DNA of 64,000 nt from positions 124,001 to 188,000 of the forward strand of contig NZ_SMZP01000010.1 in assembly GCF_013181195.1 (NCBI RefSeq). The letters run 5' to 3'. Below the pieces are notes generated by a model. The model was not told where the DNA came from. It was given only the letters and a program-made list of their open reading frames with translations, and did no database searches. Positions 7,621 to 16,263 of the stretch are shown here, in pieces. The DNA comes from Caulobacter sp. RHG1. Lineage in GTDB: Bacteria > Pseudomonadota > Alphaproteobacteria > Caulobacterales > Caulobacteraceae. The translations under genes and the position numbers were made by a program. Each line of letters begins with the position of its first letter. Within the stretch, counting starts at the first letter, position 1.

Positions 7621-8598
7621 CTATCCTACGAAGCCGGCGGCGCGACGCAGCCGGTCATTGATCGCTTCGCCCAGGCCCTCTTCGGGGATGGCCGCCACGG
7701 CGATCGCCGTGGGCTGCGTCCGATCGGCGGCGCGCAGGAACGAGAAGAGATTGGCCGCCGCTTCGCCCAGCGAAGCCGTTGGGCTGAGATTGAACACGCC
7801 CGCCCCGCCCGGCCAGGGACCGAAGGCCAGGAACGCCTCGCCGGCGGCGGGGGTCTTGGCGTTGATCCGCACCGGGGCGTCGGGGGCGTAGTGCAAGGCC
7901 AGGCGGCCGGGCGAGCGCTTGGCGTCATCCTCGGCCTCGGCCAGCGGGCCGACGATCTGCTGCAGTTGCACGCGGGTGACCGCGCCGGGACGTAAGAGAC
8001 GCACCTGGCCCTCCAGCACCGAGACGACGGTCGATTCCAGGCCGACGGCGCAGGGACCGCCATCCAGGGCGGCGGCGGCCTTGTCGCCAGTCTCGGCGAC
8101 GGCGTCGGCGAAGGTGGTCGGGCTGGGCCGGCCCGAGCGGTTGGCCGAGGGCGCCACGACCGCACCGCCGAACGCGTCCAGCACGGCATGCGAAACGGGA
8201 TGGCCCGGCACGCGGATCGCCACGGTGTCCAGACCCGCGCGGGCCAGGTCACAGACGGCTGTCGTGTCCTTGATCGGCGCGACGATGGTCAGCGGGCCCG
8301 GCCAGAATTCCTTGGCCAGCGCCCAGGCGCGGTCGTCGAAGTCGGCGATGCTCGCAGCGGTTTCCAAGTCGGCGACGTGGGCGATCAGCGGGTTGAAGCG
8401 CGGCCGGCCCTTGGCCTCGAAGATCGCCGCCACAGCCGCCGGGTTCGAGGCGTCGGCGCCCAGGCCATAGACGGTCTCGGTCGGCAGCAGGACGAGCCCG
8501 CCCGCGCGCAGGGCGCGGGCGGCGGCCGCTACTTCTTCTTGGCGGTCAGCGAGAAGCTCACCTGCACCTTGGCTGCGATTTGATCCGTCGACGCCCAT
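7621..8598 (-). CDS. L-threonylcarbamoyladenylate synthase (Sua5/TsaC family)
   Basis: The protein has the YrdC-type core (LPTETVYGLGADA, KGRPRFNPLIAHV, VAIRVPGHPVSHAVL, PSANRSGRPSPT). A C-terminal SUA5-like domain follows at about residues 230-325, including the linker SPGRLALHYAPDAP. It makes threonylcarbamoyl-AMP from Thr, bicarbonate and ATP for the t6A37 tRNA modification. Its length of 325 aa fits Sua5 rather than short TsaC. The ATG at 8598 places 70 bp inside the upstream b561 gene. No ATG, GTG or TTG lies between it and the conserved ALRAGGLV segment, so this overlap is probably genuine. Confidence 0.9.
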   Translation of the reverse strand: MGVDGSNRSQGAGELLADRQEEVAAAARALRAGGLVLLPTETVYGLGADASNPAAVAAIFEAKGRPRFNPLIAHVADLETAASIADFDDRAWALAKEFWPGPLTIVAPIKDTTAVCDLARAGLDTVAIRVPGHPVSHAVLDAFGGAVVAPSANRSGRPSPTTFADAVAETGDKAAAALDGGPCAVGLESTVVSVLEGQVRLLRPGAVTRVQLQQIVGPLAEAEDDAKRSPGRLALHYAPDAPVRINAKTPAAGEAFLAFGPWPGGAGVFNLSPTASLGEAAANLFSFLRAADRTQPTAIAVAAIPEEGLGEAINDRLRRAAGFVG

Positions 8599-9821
8599 TC
8601 GCCCTGTCCAACTCCGAACGCGGTCCGGTCGAGGCTGGTTACACCCCGCGCGGTGGCCGTGTCGCCGTCGATCTTCAGGCTGAACGGCAGGCTGAGCGGC
8701 TTTTTGGCCCCGCGCAGGTCCAGGGTCCCGTCGGCGACGTACTTGCCCTCGCCGGTCTTGCGGAACTTGGTCGCGGCGAAGGTCGCCTTGGGATGGGCGG
8801 CGGTGTCGAAGAAGTCACCGCTGGGCAGGCTCTGGTCGCGCTGGTCGTCGCCGGTCGCGGCCGAGGCCATGTCGATGCTGACGGTCAGCTTCGAGCGGTC
8901 CAGGGCTTCGGGCGAGAACAGGATATCGGCGGTCCAGCGGGTGAAGCGCCCCTCGATGGCGCTGCCCGACCAGTCGGCGGTGAAGGCCAGCACGCCACCC
9001 TTCTGGACGGTCCAGGCGACGGGGTCCTTCAGCGGCGATTCCTCGACGGGCGCGGTCGTTTCCGTAGCGGCCGGTGTCTCGGCGGTCGGGGCGACGGGCG
9101 TCACGACGGCCGGGGCCTCGGGCTCGATGGGCTCCTCGATCGGCGCGGGCGCGACTGGCTTGGCCTTGACGGCGGGGGTGTAGAGATAGCCGGCGGCGAT
9201 CACCGCGACGAGGCCAGCCGCAGCCAGCCAGGCGCGGGGCTCTTTCCAGCCGGGCTTGGCGCCGGGGGCCATGTGACCCAGCACTTCGTCCTTGTCGAGG
9301 ATCTGGTGCTTGGCCACCGCGCCCAGGTGCAGGGCCAGCAGCAGGTAGGTGGTCTTGACCAGCACGCCGTGGCCCAGGTCGCCGAACTCGCGCCAGGCCT
9401 GCTTGGCGCCGGCGGCCAGCTCGGGGATCAGCGGCAGGTGCGGCCACGGGATCGTCCCGTAGAGCAGGGTGGGGATCGGCGTGCGGCTGGCCGAGACCAT
9501 GATCCAGCCCGTAAGCGGCAGGCCGATCATGATCACGTAGAAGCCGACATGCACCACCTGCGAGGCGATCTTCTCCCACTTCGGCTGGCCCTCGGGCGCG
9601 GGCGGCGACCTGTGGGTCAGCTTCCAGCCCAGCCGGAACAGGCTGAGCAGCAGGATGGTGATTCCGATGGACTTGTGCAGCTGGACCATCGCGAAGGTGG
9701 ACGGCCCCTTCGGACCATCCCCCATGCGCCAGCCCAGGATGACCTGGAAGATAAGAGCCGCGGCGATCAGCCAGTGAACAACGATCGCCACCGTCGTGTA
9801 ACGCGTACGGGTGTCGGCCAT
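8529..9821 (-). CDS. Cytochrome b561 - YceI domain fusion protein
   Basis: This 430-residue fusion has an N-terminal cytochrome b561 (CybB-like) module at residues 1-195 with four membrane segments. Candidate haem-ligand histidines are His16, His48, His150 and His164. A fifth hydrophobic segment lies at about 197-213. A Pro/Ala/Glu-rich linker (220-265) then leads to a YceI-like lipocalin domain (268-430), placed by topology in the periplasm. b561 proteins move electrons between quinol and periplasmic acceptors, and YceI proteins bind long polyisoprenoids such as quinones. The free YceI gene immediately upstream supports a shared role. The 3' end overlaps the Sua5-family gene. Confidence 0.92.
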   Translation of the reverse strand: MADTRTRYTTVAIVVHWLIAAALIFQVILGWRMGDGPKGPSTFAMVQLHKSIGITILLLSLFRLGWKLTHRSPPAPEGQPKWEKIASQVVHVGFYVIMIGLPLTGWIMVSASRTPIPTLLYGTIPWPHLPLIPELAAGAKQAWREFGDLGHGVLVKTTYLLLALHLGAVAKHQILDKDEVLGHMAPGAKPGWKEPRAWLAAAGLVAVIAAGYLYTPAVKAKPVAPAPIEEPIEPEAPAVVTPVAPTAETPAATETTAPVEESPLKDPVAWTVQKGGVLAFTADWSGSAIEGRFTRWTADILFSPEALDRSKLTVSIDMASAATGDDQRDQSLPSGDFFDTAAHPKATFAATKFRKTGEGKYVADGTLDLRGAKKPLSLPFSLKIDGDTATARGVTSLDRTAFGVGQGEWASTDQIAAKVQVSFSLTAKKK

Positions 9822-9907
9822 CCGTATCTCCCAGGTCGTTATAGGTCTTTACGCTTCGAGCACGTCGAGCGGCGAAACCGCTTACACTTTCGCCTACGTG
9901 CTCTGCC

Positions 9908-10537
9908 TTACTTCTTGTCGAACTCGACTTCGATGTTCAGCGTCACGTCGTCGCCAACCAGCGGGGCGTACTTGCTGACGCCGAACTCGGTGCGCTTGAT
10001 CGTCGTGACAGCCGAGAAGCCGGTCTTGACGCCCGGACCCATGCCCGAGCCGACGCCGTTGAAGGTCACGTCCAGCACCACCGGCTTGGTGACGCCATGC
10101 AGGGTCAGGTCGCCATGGACCTTGCCCTTCTGGCCCGCGCCCGGCTCGATCTTGGTCGAGACGAAGGTGGCGGTCGGGAACTTGTTGGCTTCCAGCCAGC
10201 CGTCGCCGGCCAGTTCCTGGTTGAACTTGATCCCGAAGGCGTCAGGACCGGTCGAGGTGTCGACCGAGGCCGGATCGATGGTCACCGACAGCTTGGCGGC
10301 GGTCGGGTTCTTCGGATCATAGTCGAAGTGGGCGTCGACCTTGGTGAAGCGGAACTGGTAGTTCGAGAAGCCCATGTGGCTGAGCTTGGCGACGACCGAG
10401 GCGTGGGTCTTGTCCAGCACATAGTGGCCGGCCGGCAGATCAGCGGGCTTGGTCGAGGTCACGCCCGGCGCGGCCATCGCGGCGGGGGCCGCGAAGAGGA
10501 CGACGGCGAGAGCAGCGGAGGCGAAAGGACGAAACAT
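9908..10537 (-). CDS. Secreted YceI family protein
   Basis: The 209-residue product begins with a cleavable signal peptide (MFRPFASAALAVVLFAAPAAMAA). A complete YceI domain follows: HYVLDKTHASVVAKLSHMGFS near the mature N-terminus and FPTATFVSTKIEPG in the middle. YceI proteins form periplasmic lipocalin-like barrels that bind isoprenoid or fatty-acyl chains. It lies 86 bp upstream of the b561-YceI fusion on the same strand and is probably cotranscribed with it. Identity to the fused domain is visible at several motifs, including RTEFGV/RTAFGV. Confidence 0.92.
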   Translation of the reverse strand: MFRPFASAALAVVLFAAPAAMAAPGVTSTKPADLPAGHYVLDKTHASVVAKLSHMGFSNYQFRFTKVDAHFDYDPKNPTAAKLSVTIDPASVDTSTGPDAFGIKFNQELAGDGWLEANKFPTATFVSTKIEPGAGQKGKVHGDLTLHGVTKPVVLDVTFNGVGSGMGPGVKTGFSAVTTIKRTEFGVSKYAPLVGDDVTLNIEVEFDKK

Positions 10538-10722
10538 CGGGATTTGCTCCAGGCAAATTAAAACAGGACCAGTTACGGTTTCCCCGACTTAGGAACTTAG
10601 CCATGCGATGGAAGGGACCGGCGATCACGAGGGCGTGATCCGAGGCATAAAGTTCGGGCCGGCTTGGCGACGTAGCGTCAGCCTGCCTAAACAGATCGTC
10701 GATCACCCGGAGTCTGCCGTCG

Positions 10723-12480
10723 ATGACCTACCGCGCCCCCGTTCGCGACCTCGCCTTCTCGCTACGTCATGCCGCCGGCTTCGACCGGCTGGCAGATGCG
10801 TTTCCAGAGGCCGATGCGGACACGGTGACGGCGGTGATCGAAGCGGCCGGCGCCTTCGCCGCCGACGTGCTGGCCCCGCTGAATCGCGGCGGCGACCTGG
10901 TCGGCGCCAAGCTGGAGAACGGCGTGGTTCGCTGCGCGCCCGGCTTCGCCGACGCCTATCAGCAGTTCGCGCGAGGCGGCTGGGCCAGCCTGGCCGCGCC
11001 GGCCGAGCACGGCGGCCAGGGCCTGCCCAAGACGCTGGAGGTCGCGGTGCTAGAAATGGTCCAGGCCGCCAACATGGCGTTTGGCCTGTGCCCGATGCTG
11101 AGCCTAGGCGCGATCGAGGCGCTGGAACATCACGGCACCGACAGCCAGAAAGCGACCTACCTGCCCAAGCTGGTCTCGGGCGAGTGGACCGGCACCATGA
11201 ACCTGACCGAGCCCCAGGCGGGCTCGGACCTCGCGGCCCTGACCACGGTGGCCACGCCCGATGGGAATGGCGGCTGGAAGATCACCGGCCAGAAGATCTT
11301 CATCACCTGGGGCGACCACGACGCGGCCGACAACATCGTCCACCTGGTGCTGGCCCGCACGCCCGACGCGCCTCCCGGCGTGAAGGGCATCTCGCTGTTC
11401 CTGGCGCCGAAGGTGCTGGTCGACGCGGACGGCAAGCTGGGTGAAGCCAACGGCGTCCGTGTCGGCGGCCTGGAGCACAAGCTGGGCATCCACGGCTCGC
11501 CCACCTGCGTCATGCTGTTCGAGGGCGCCAAGGCCGAGCTGGTCGGCGGCCTGGGCGCGGGCCTGCCCAACATGTTCACGATGATGAACGCCGCGCGCCT
11601 GCAGGTCGGCACGCAGGGCGTCGCCATCGCCGAGCGCGCCTATCAGCAGGCGCTCGCCTTCAGCCAGGAGCGCAGCCAGGGTCGCTCGGCCTGGACCGGG
11701 GCCTATCCGGCCCGGCTGTTCGACCATCCGGACGTGCGCCGCACCCTCGTCCTGATGAAGGCCCATATCGAGGCTGCCCGCGGCATCTGCCTGTCGACCG
11801 CCGTCGCCGCCGACCTGGCCCGCGCCGCCACCGACGAGACCGTCCGCACCGCTGCCAAGCTGCGCGAGGAGCTGCTGACCCCGATCGCCAAGGCCTGGTC
11901 GACCGACATCGGCGTGCAGGTGGCCTCGCAGGGCGTGCAAATCCACGGCGGCATGGGCTTCATCGAGGAGACCGGCGCGGCCCAGCACTATCGCGACGCC
12001 CGCATCGCGCCGATTTACGAAGGCACCAACGGCATCCAGGCCATCGACCTGGTCGGCCGCAAGCTGATGCTGGGCGAAGGCCAGGCGGTCGGCGACCTGA
12101 TGGACGACATCCGCGACACGATCGAAGTGCTGGTCGCCGGCGATCTCAAGGCCGTCGGCCTGCGCCTGGAAGCGGCCCTGGACGCGGCGGCCTCGGCCAC
12201 CGCCTGGCTGATCGAACGCCGCACGAAGTCGATGCCCGACGCCCTGTCGGGAGCCACGGCCTATCAGAAGCTGCTGGGCGATGTCGTGGGCGGCTGGATG
12301 CTGGCCAAGGGCGCTCTCGCGGCCGACGGCGAGGCCGATACGGCCTGGGCCGAGAGCAAGCGGGCGTTGGCGCGGGTGTTCGCGGAGTCTGTGCTGGCGC
12401 AGGTCCCGGGCGCTGCCGCGGGCGTGATGCTCGGCGCGGCCGACCTGGAGGCGATGACGCCGGAAGTGCTGGGGGCGTAG
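10723..12480 (+). CDS. Acyl-CoA dehydrogenase (DmdC/FadE-like)
   Basis: This 585-residue flavoprotein has the acyl-CoA dehydrogenase order: an N-terminal helical domain, then [12 protein letters not shown] at about residues 160-171 (FAD/substrate loop), a middle beta domain with [10 protein letters not shown], and a C-terminal helical domain. The C-terminal domain has [13 protein letters not shown] and the segment [13 protein letters not shown] carrying the catalytic Glu. An extra C-terminal region (about 460-585) places it in the larger acyl-CoA dehydrogenase group that includes methylmercaptopropionyl-CoA dehydrogenases. The reaction is alpha,beta-dehydrogenation of an acyl-CoA with ETF as acceptor. 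The chain length preferred is not predictable. Confidence 0.92.
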   Translation: MTYRAPVRDLAFSLRHAAGFDRLADAFPEADADTVTAVIEAAGAFAADVLAPLNRGGDLVGAKLENGVVRCAPGFADAYQQFARGGWASLAAPAEHGGQGLPKTLEVAVLEMVQAANMAFGLCPMLSLGAIEALEHHGTDSQKATYLPKLVSGEWTGTMNLTEPQAGSDLAALTTVATPDGNGGWKITGQKIFITWGDHDAADNIVHLVLARTPDAPPGVKGISLFLAPKVLVDADGKLGEANGVRVGGLEHKLGIHGSPTCVMLFEGAKAELVGGLGAGLPNMFTMMNAARLQVGTQGVAIAERAYQQALAFSQERSQGRSAWTGAYPARLFDHPDVRRTLVLMKAHIEAARGICLSTAVAADLARAATDETVRTAAKLREELLTPIAKAWSTDIGVQVASQGVQIHGGMGFIEETGAAQHYRDARIAPIYEGTNGIQAIDLVGRKLMLGEGQAVGDLMDDIRDTIEVLVAGDLKAVGLRLEAALDAAASATAWLIERRTKSMPDALSGATAYQKLLGDVVGGWMLAKGALAADGEADTAWAESKRALARVFAESVLAQVPGAAAGVMLGAADLEAMTPEVLGA

Positions 12481-12492
12481 TCGGAAAGATCG

Positions 12493-12591
12493 TGCGTCCT
12501 TCGAGGCTCGCCTACGGCTCGCACCTCAGGATGAGGGACTTCCTAAATTCCTCATCCTGAGGCGTCCGCGTAGCGGGCCTCGAAGGACGCA
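12493..12591. repeat. Dispersed intergenic palindromic repeat, copy 1
   Basis: The outer arms TGCGTCCTTCGAGGC and GCCTCGAAGGACGCA are perfect 15-bp inverted repeats. Nested inside are CCTCAGGATGAGG and CCTCATCCTGAGG. The same arms and core occur again at 29153-29257. It lies between the convergent acyl-CoA dehydrogenase and peroxiredoxin genes and could fold into a long hairpin that stops transcription from both sides. Confidence 0.85.
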
Positions 12592-12596
12592 GAGAC

Positions 12597-13079
12597 TTAA
12601 AGCTGCTCCAGCAGGTACTCGGCCGACGAGACCTTGAACTGGCCGGCTTCCTCGACGTGCAGCTGGGTCACCACGCCGTCCTTGGCGATCAGCGAGTAGC
12701 GCTGCGAGCGGCCGCCCATGCCGAACTTCGAACCGTCGAAGTCCAGGCCGATGGTGCGGGTGAAGTCGCCGTTGCCGTCAGCCAGCAGCAGCACTTCGCC
12801 GTCGATGCCCTGGTCCTTGCCCCAGGCCTTCATCACGAAGACGTCGTTGACCGAGACGCAGGCGATCGTATCGACGCCCTTGGCCTTCAGTTCGGCGGCC
12901 TTCTCCTTGAAGCCCGGCAGGTGCTTGGCCGAGCAGGTGGGCGTGAAGGCCCCCGGCACGGCGAACAGGGCGACGGTCTTGCCCTTGAACAGGTCGTCGC
13001 CGGTGATCGGCGCCGGGCCTTCGGCCGTGCTGGTCATGAAAGTCGCTGCAGGCAGCGTGTCGCCAACCTTGATGGTCAT
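12597..13079 (-). CDS. Peroxiredoxin (Prx5 type)
   Basis: This 160-residue thioredoxin-fold protein carries the Prx5-type active site VPGAFTPTCS with the peroxidatic Cys at residue 49. MGGRSQRYSLI follows in the second half. It reduces H2O2 and organic hydroperoxides, using glutathione/glutaredoxin or thioredoxin as donor. A second Cys lies at about residue 77 (DTIACVSVN). The start MTIKVGDTLPAATF at 13079 was chosen over a longer in-frame extension because it begins exactly at the family N-terminus. Confidence 0.92.
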   Translation of the reverse strand: MTIKVGDTLPAATFMTSTAEGPAPITGDDLFKGKTVALFAVPGAFTPTCSAKHLPGFKEKAAELKAKGVDTIACVSVNDVFVMKAWGKDQGIDGEVLLLADGNGDFTRTIGLDFDGSKFGMGGRSQRYSLIAKDGVVTQLHVEEAGQFKVSSAEYLLEQL

Positions 13080-13221
13080 CCGTCCCAATTCCTTGTGTTC
13101 GAAAAGATCGCGCACCCGAGATAGACCTCGCGCGCCTGAACGCCAAGGAACAAGCGGCGGGGCCGTAAGGTTTCCTTGATCCGACCTTGAAACCGAAGCC
13201 TGGAAGGCCAATCCTCAGTCC

Positions 13222-13812
13222 ATGGCCAGCCTGATCGAAGATGACGAAGACACCGATTTCCTGACCGGCCGGCTGCTGGTCGCGATGCCCGGCATCGACG
13301 ACGAGCGCTTCGAGCGCACGGTGCTCTATCTGTGCGCCCATGACGAGGAGCAGGCCATGGGTGTGGCGGTCAACCGCCCGATCGACGGCCTGTCGGTGTT
13401 CGAGCTGCTGGACCGCCTGGGCGTGAAGTCCGAGATCCAGGCCCCCAGCGACCTGGTGCTGCTGGGCGGGCCGATCGAGCGCGAGCGTGGCTTTGTCCTG
13501 CACACCGACGACTTCAACTCGCCGGACTCGACCCTGCCGGTGGCCGACGGCGTGGGCCTGACCGCCACCCGCGACGTGCTGGACGCCATGGCCAGCGCCA
13601 TCCACCGCCCGCGCAAGGCGGTGCTGGCCCTGGGCTATGCCGGCTGGGGTCCGGGGCAGCTGGAGCAGGAGCTGCGCGACAACATCTGGCTGATCTGCGA
13701 CGCCGACGAGGGCCTGCTGTTCGACGAGGACCACGAGCACAAGTGGACCCGGGCGTTGGCGAAGCTTGGGATTACGGCGGATCACCTGTCGGCGACGGCG
13801 GGGCGGGCTTAA
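13222..13812 (+). CDS. YqgE/AlgH family protein
   Basis: This 196-residue protein matches the UPF0301 (YqgE/AlgH) family from end to end. It has FLTGRLLVAMPGIDDERFERTV at the N-terminus, GVAVNRPIDGL, LLGGPIERERGFVLH, and GYAGWGPGQLEQEL in the C-terminal half. The family is cytoplasmic and of unknown biochemical function; AlgH was first linked to alginate regulation in Pseudomonas. It is divergent from the peroxiredoxin gene, with about 140 bp between starts, and is followed by a repeat. Confidence 0.93.
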   Translation: MASLIEDDEDTDFLTGRLLVAMPGIDDERFERTVLYLCAHDEEQAMGVAVNRPIDGLSVFELLDRLGVKSEIQAPSDLVLLGGPIERERGFVLHTDDFNSPDSTLPVADGVGLTATRDVLDAMASAIHRPRKAVLALGYAGWGPGQLEQELRDNIWLICDADEGLLFDEDHEHKWTRALAKLGITADHLSATAGRA

Positions 13813-13818
13813 GCGCTT

Positions 13819-13925
13819 GCCCCCTCCGCGCCTTCGGCGCTCCTCCCCCAAATGGGGAAGAGGGGTCTGCGTCTGCCCCCTCCGGGGGGCGGACGACCTG
13901 CGAAGCAGGTCAGGTGGGGGCCTGC
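13819..13925. repeat. Palindrome-rich intergenic repeat
   Basis: This segment between convergent yqgE and pdeA is packed with short palindromes: CCCCCAAATGGGG, CCCCCTCCGGGGGG and ACCTGCGAAGCAGGT. A related short block, TCCCCCAATTGGCGGGGA, occurs near 31440. The arrangement suggests a dispersed intergenic element, and it may also serve as a bidirectional terminator. Confidence 0.55.
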
Positions 13926-13937
13926 TGAGCTAGCCGC

Positions 13938-15605
13938 CTAGCCCCGCGCCTTCACCGGCGCGGCGCCGTCCACATAGGCCTCGTTCAAGTACACCTCGGC
14001 CTCCTGCGGCGACAGGGCCGGCGCATAGCCGAAGCCCTGGCCGTAGTCGCAGCCCAGCGATTGCAGCGCATGGGCCATCTCGGCGTTCTCGACGCCTTCG
14101 GCGACGACTTCCAGGTCCAGGTCCTGGCCCAGCTTGACGACCGAGCGGACGATCTTGGCCGAGCCGGCGTTGCCGCCCATGGTGCGGACGAAGTAGCGGT
14201 CGATCTTCAGCGTGTCGAACGGCAGGCGCGTCAGATACGACAGCGACGAGAAGCCGGTGCCGAAGTCGTCCAGGGCCAGGCCGGCGCCGGCTTCGCGCAG
14301 GGTCTTGAGGATCACCGCGGCCCGCTCGGGGTCGCGCATGATGTCGCTCTCGGTGACTTCCAGCTTCAGGGCGCCGCGCGGCAGACGGTTGATGCGCAGG
14401 GTCTCGGCCACGTCGGCCACTAGGCCTGGGCGGTCGATCTCGCCGGTCGACAGGTTGACGCTGACGGTCAGGCTACCCATCGCCGGATGCGCGTCACGCC
14501 AGGCCGCCAGCTGTTTGGCGGCCGAGTGCATCATGTGCGCGCCCAGCTCGCTCATCAGCCCCATCTCTTCGATCAGCGGCAGGAACTCGTCGGGCGGCAG
14601 CATGCCCCGGCGCGGATGGATCCAGCGGGCCAGGGCCTCGAAGCCGGACAGCGCGCCGGTCGACAGGCGCACCACGGGCTGGAAATAGGGAACGATCTCG
14701 CCACGGCCGATGGCCCCGCGCAGGTCGGCTTCCAGGGCCAGACGCGACAGGCCGTCGGTCTCCATGGCGCGACCATAGGCGGCGGCTCCGCCCCGGCCAG
14801 CGGCGGCGGCGGCCTCGACGGCCAGTTCGGCGCGACGGATCAGCTCGGCGGCGTCAGGCGCGTCGAGCCCCCCTTCGGCCGAAACCGCGCCGATCGAGAG
14901 GGTCGGGTGGATGTCGAAGCCGGCGATGCGCAGCGGTTGCTCCAGCGCGGCGCGCAGCATCTCGGCCGGCGCATAGCCCTGAGGCGAGCACAGGACGGCG
15001 AACTCGTCCTCGCCGACGCGTCCCATCAGAGTGTCGCTCGGGAAGGCCGCGACCAGACGCGATCCCAAGGCGGCCAACACCAGGTCGGCGCGCTCGTGGC
15101 CAAGAGCCTCGTTCAGGCGGCGCAGGCGATCCAGGTCGGCGACGACCAGCTCATGGACGCCGTCGCGCGACAGACGCTCGCGGGCACGGGCGATGAAGCT
15201 GCGACGATCGAGAAGACCCGTCAGCTCGCAGCGCTCCGAGGCGGCGAATTTCGTTTCGGGAGCGACGACGCCGGCGGCGCGCACGCCCTCCTCCAGCCAT
15301 ACGCCACGCCACAGGCAGGTCTCGCCGCCACGCACGCGGAAGCGGGCGACGACCTCGGAGCCGGGCTCCCGGACCTTCAGAACTTCTTCGGCCTGGGCGC
15401 GGTCCTGCGGCAGGGCCAGGGCCCGGAAGGCGGCGGACGAGCACTCGGGGGCCAGCGGGCCAAGACCCAGCGCCCGCGCCGCGCCGTTCAGGCGCAGCCG
15501 GTCGGCTTCAGGTTCCCAGATCCACAGCGCGACGTCGGCCCCGCCCAACGCTTCCAGCGTGGCCGTGGTGTCCCAGATCCGTCGCTCACCCGTCCGAAAA
15601 GACAT
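13938..15605 (-). CDS. pdeA: PdeA-type cyclic-di-GMP phosphodiesterase (PAS-GGDEF-EAL)
   Basis: The 555-residue product has an N-terminal PAS-like region (about 14-115). A degenerate GGDEF domain follows in which the motif is GEDEF (residues 198-202), then an EAL domain with EAL at 323-325, EVTE at 416-419 and DDFG at 446-449. An intact EAL hydrolyses cyclic-di-GMP. A GEDEF domain does not make it, but binds GTP and stimulates the EAL in Caulobacter PdeA (CC3396). The protein ends in Arg-Gly, the C-terminal residues reported to be needed for CpdR/ClpXP degradation of PdeA. The ATG at 15605 gives the PdeA-like length. Confidence 0.85.
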   Translation of the reverse strand: MSFRTGERRIWDTTATLEALGGADVALWIWEPEADRLRLNGAARALGLGPLAPECSSAAFRALALPQDRAQAEEVLKVREPGSEVVARFRVRGGETCLWRGVWLEEGVRAAGVVAPETKFAASERCELTGLLDRRSFIARARERLSRDGVHELVVADLDRLRRLNEALGHERADLVLAALGSRLVAAFPSDTLMGRVGEDEFAVLCSPQGYAPAEMLRAALEQPLRIAGFDIHPTLSIGAVSAEGGLDAPDAAELIRRAELAVEAAAAAGRGGAAAYGRAMETDGLSRLALEADLRGAIGRGEIVPYFQPVVRLSTGALSGFEALARWIHPRRGMLPPDEFLPLIEEMGLMSELGAHMMHSAAKQLAAWRDAHPAMGSLTVSVNLSTGEIDRPGLVADVAETLRINRLPRGALKLEVTESDIMRDPERAAVILKTLREAGAGLALDDFGTGFSSLSYLTRLPFDTLKIDRYFVRTMGGNAGSAKIVRSVVKLGQDLDLEVVAEGVENAEMAHALQSLGCDYGQGFGYAPALSPQEAEVYLNEAYVDGAAPVKARG

Positions 15606-15640
15606 ACGCGTCCCAAAAGTCCGGGCATGGGCCCCAGCGC

Positions 15641-16219
15641 CTAATCGGGCGCAACCATGCCGAACAGACGATGATCTCGCCAACCGCCGTTAATTTTCAA
15701 ATAAGCGGGCGCGTATCCTTCCTCGCGGAAGCCACATTTCATCAACAGGCTGGCCGAGGCGTCGTTCTCGGGCATGCAGGCCGCCTCCAGGCGGTGGAGC
15801 CCCAAACCCTGGAAGGAAAAGCGGATCAGCGTCTCGACGGCGTCGGCCATGTGGCCTTGGCGCGTGAACGGCTGGCCGATCCAGTAGCCGATCGTCCCAG
15901 TCTGGGCGACACCACGTCGCACGTGGAAAAGACGCACGGCGCCGATCAGGGCGTCGTCTTCCCGACGGAAAATGAAGAACGGATAGGCGTCGCCCATCTC
16001 GATCTCGCGGGCATAGGCCGCCAGACGAGCCCGAAAGGCGCCCCGGCTGAGATCGTTTTCAGGCCAGGTCGGTTCCCAGGGCTCGAGGAAGTCGCGCGAT
16101 CGGGCGCGCAGGGTCGCCCAGGGCCGATGGTCCTGCGGCCGCGGCGGACGCAGATAGACCCCACGCCCGGTCAGTTGCTGGCGAGGGCGGGCTTTCAGAA
16201 ACGGCAGCAAAACGGACAC
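15641..16219 (-). CDS. GNAT acetyltransferase (RimJ/RimL-like)
   Basis: This 192-residue protein has the RimJ-type arrangement. VYLRPPRPQDH lies near the N-terminus, then IGYWIGQPFTRQGHMADA as the acetyl-CoA binding segment (QxxGxA-like), and RLEAACMPENDASASLLMKCGFREEG near the end. RimJ acetylates the N-terminus of ribosomal protein S5, but related proteins modify antibiotics or small metabolites, so the target is uncertain. It lies 35 bp before pdeA and 44 bp after the M16 peptidase on the same strand. Confidence 0.88.
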   Translation of the reverse strand: MSVLLPFLKARPRQQLTGRGVYLRPPRPQDHRPWATLRARSRDFLEPWEPTWPENDLSRGAFRARLAAYAREIEMGDAYPFFIFRREDDALIGAVRLFHVRRGVAQTGTIGYWIGQPFTRQGHMADAVETLIRFSFQGLGLHRLEAACMPENDASASLLMKCGFREEGYAPAYLKINGGWRDHRLFGMVAPD

Positions 16220-16263
16220 TTGGGGCGAGCTTCAGGATCAATCACGGTCGCCACCTTCCACCG

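Noticed and set aside
13938-15605. Active diguanylate cyclase from the GGDEF domain
   Set aside because: The motif is GEDEF rather than GGDEF/GGEEF, so synthesis of cyclic-di-GMP is not expected. The EAL is intact.
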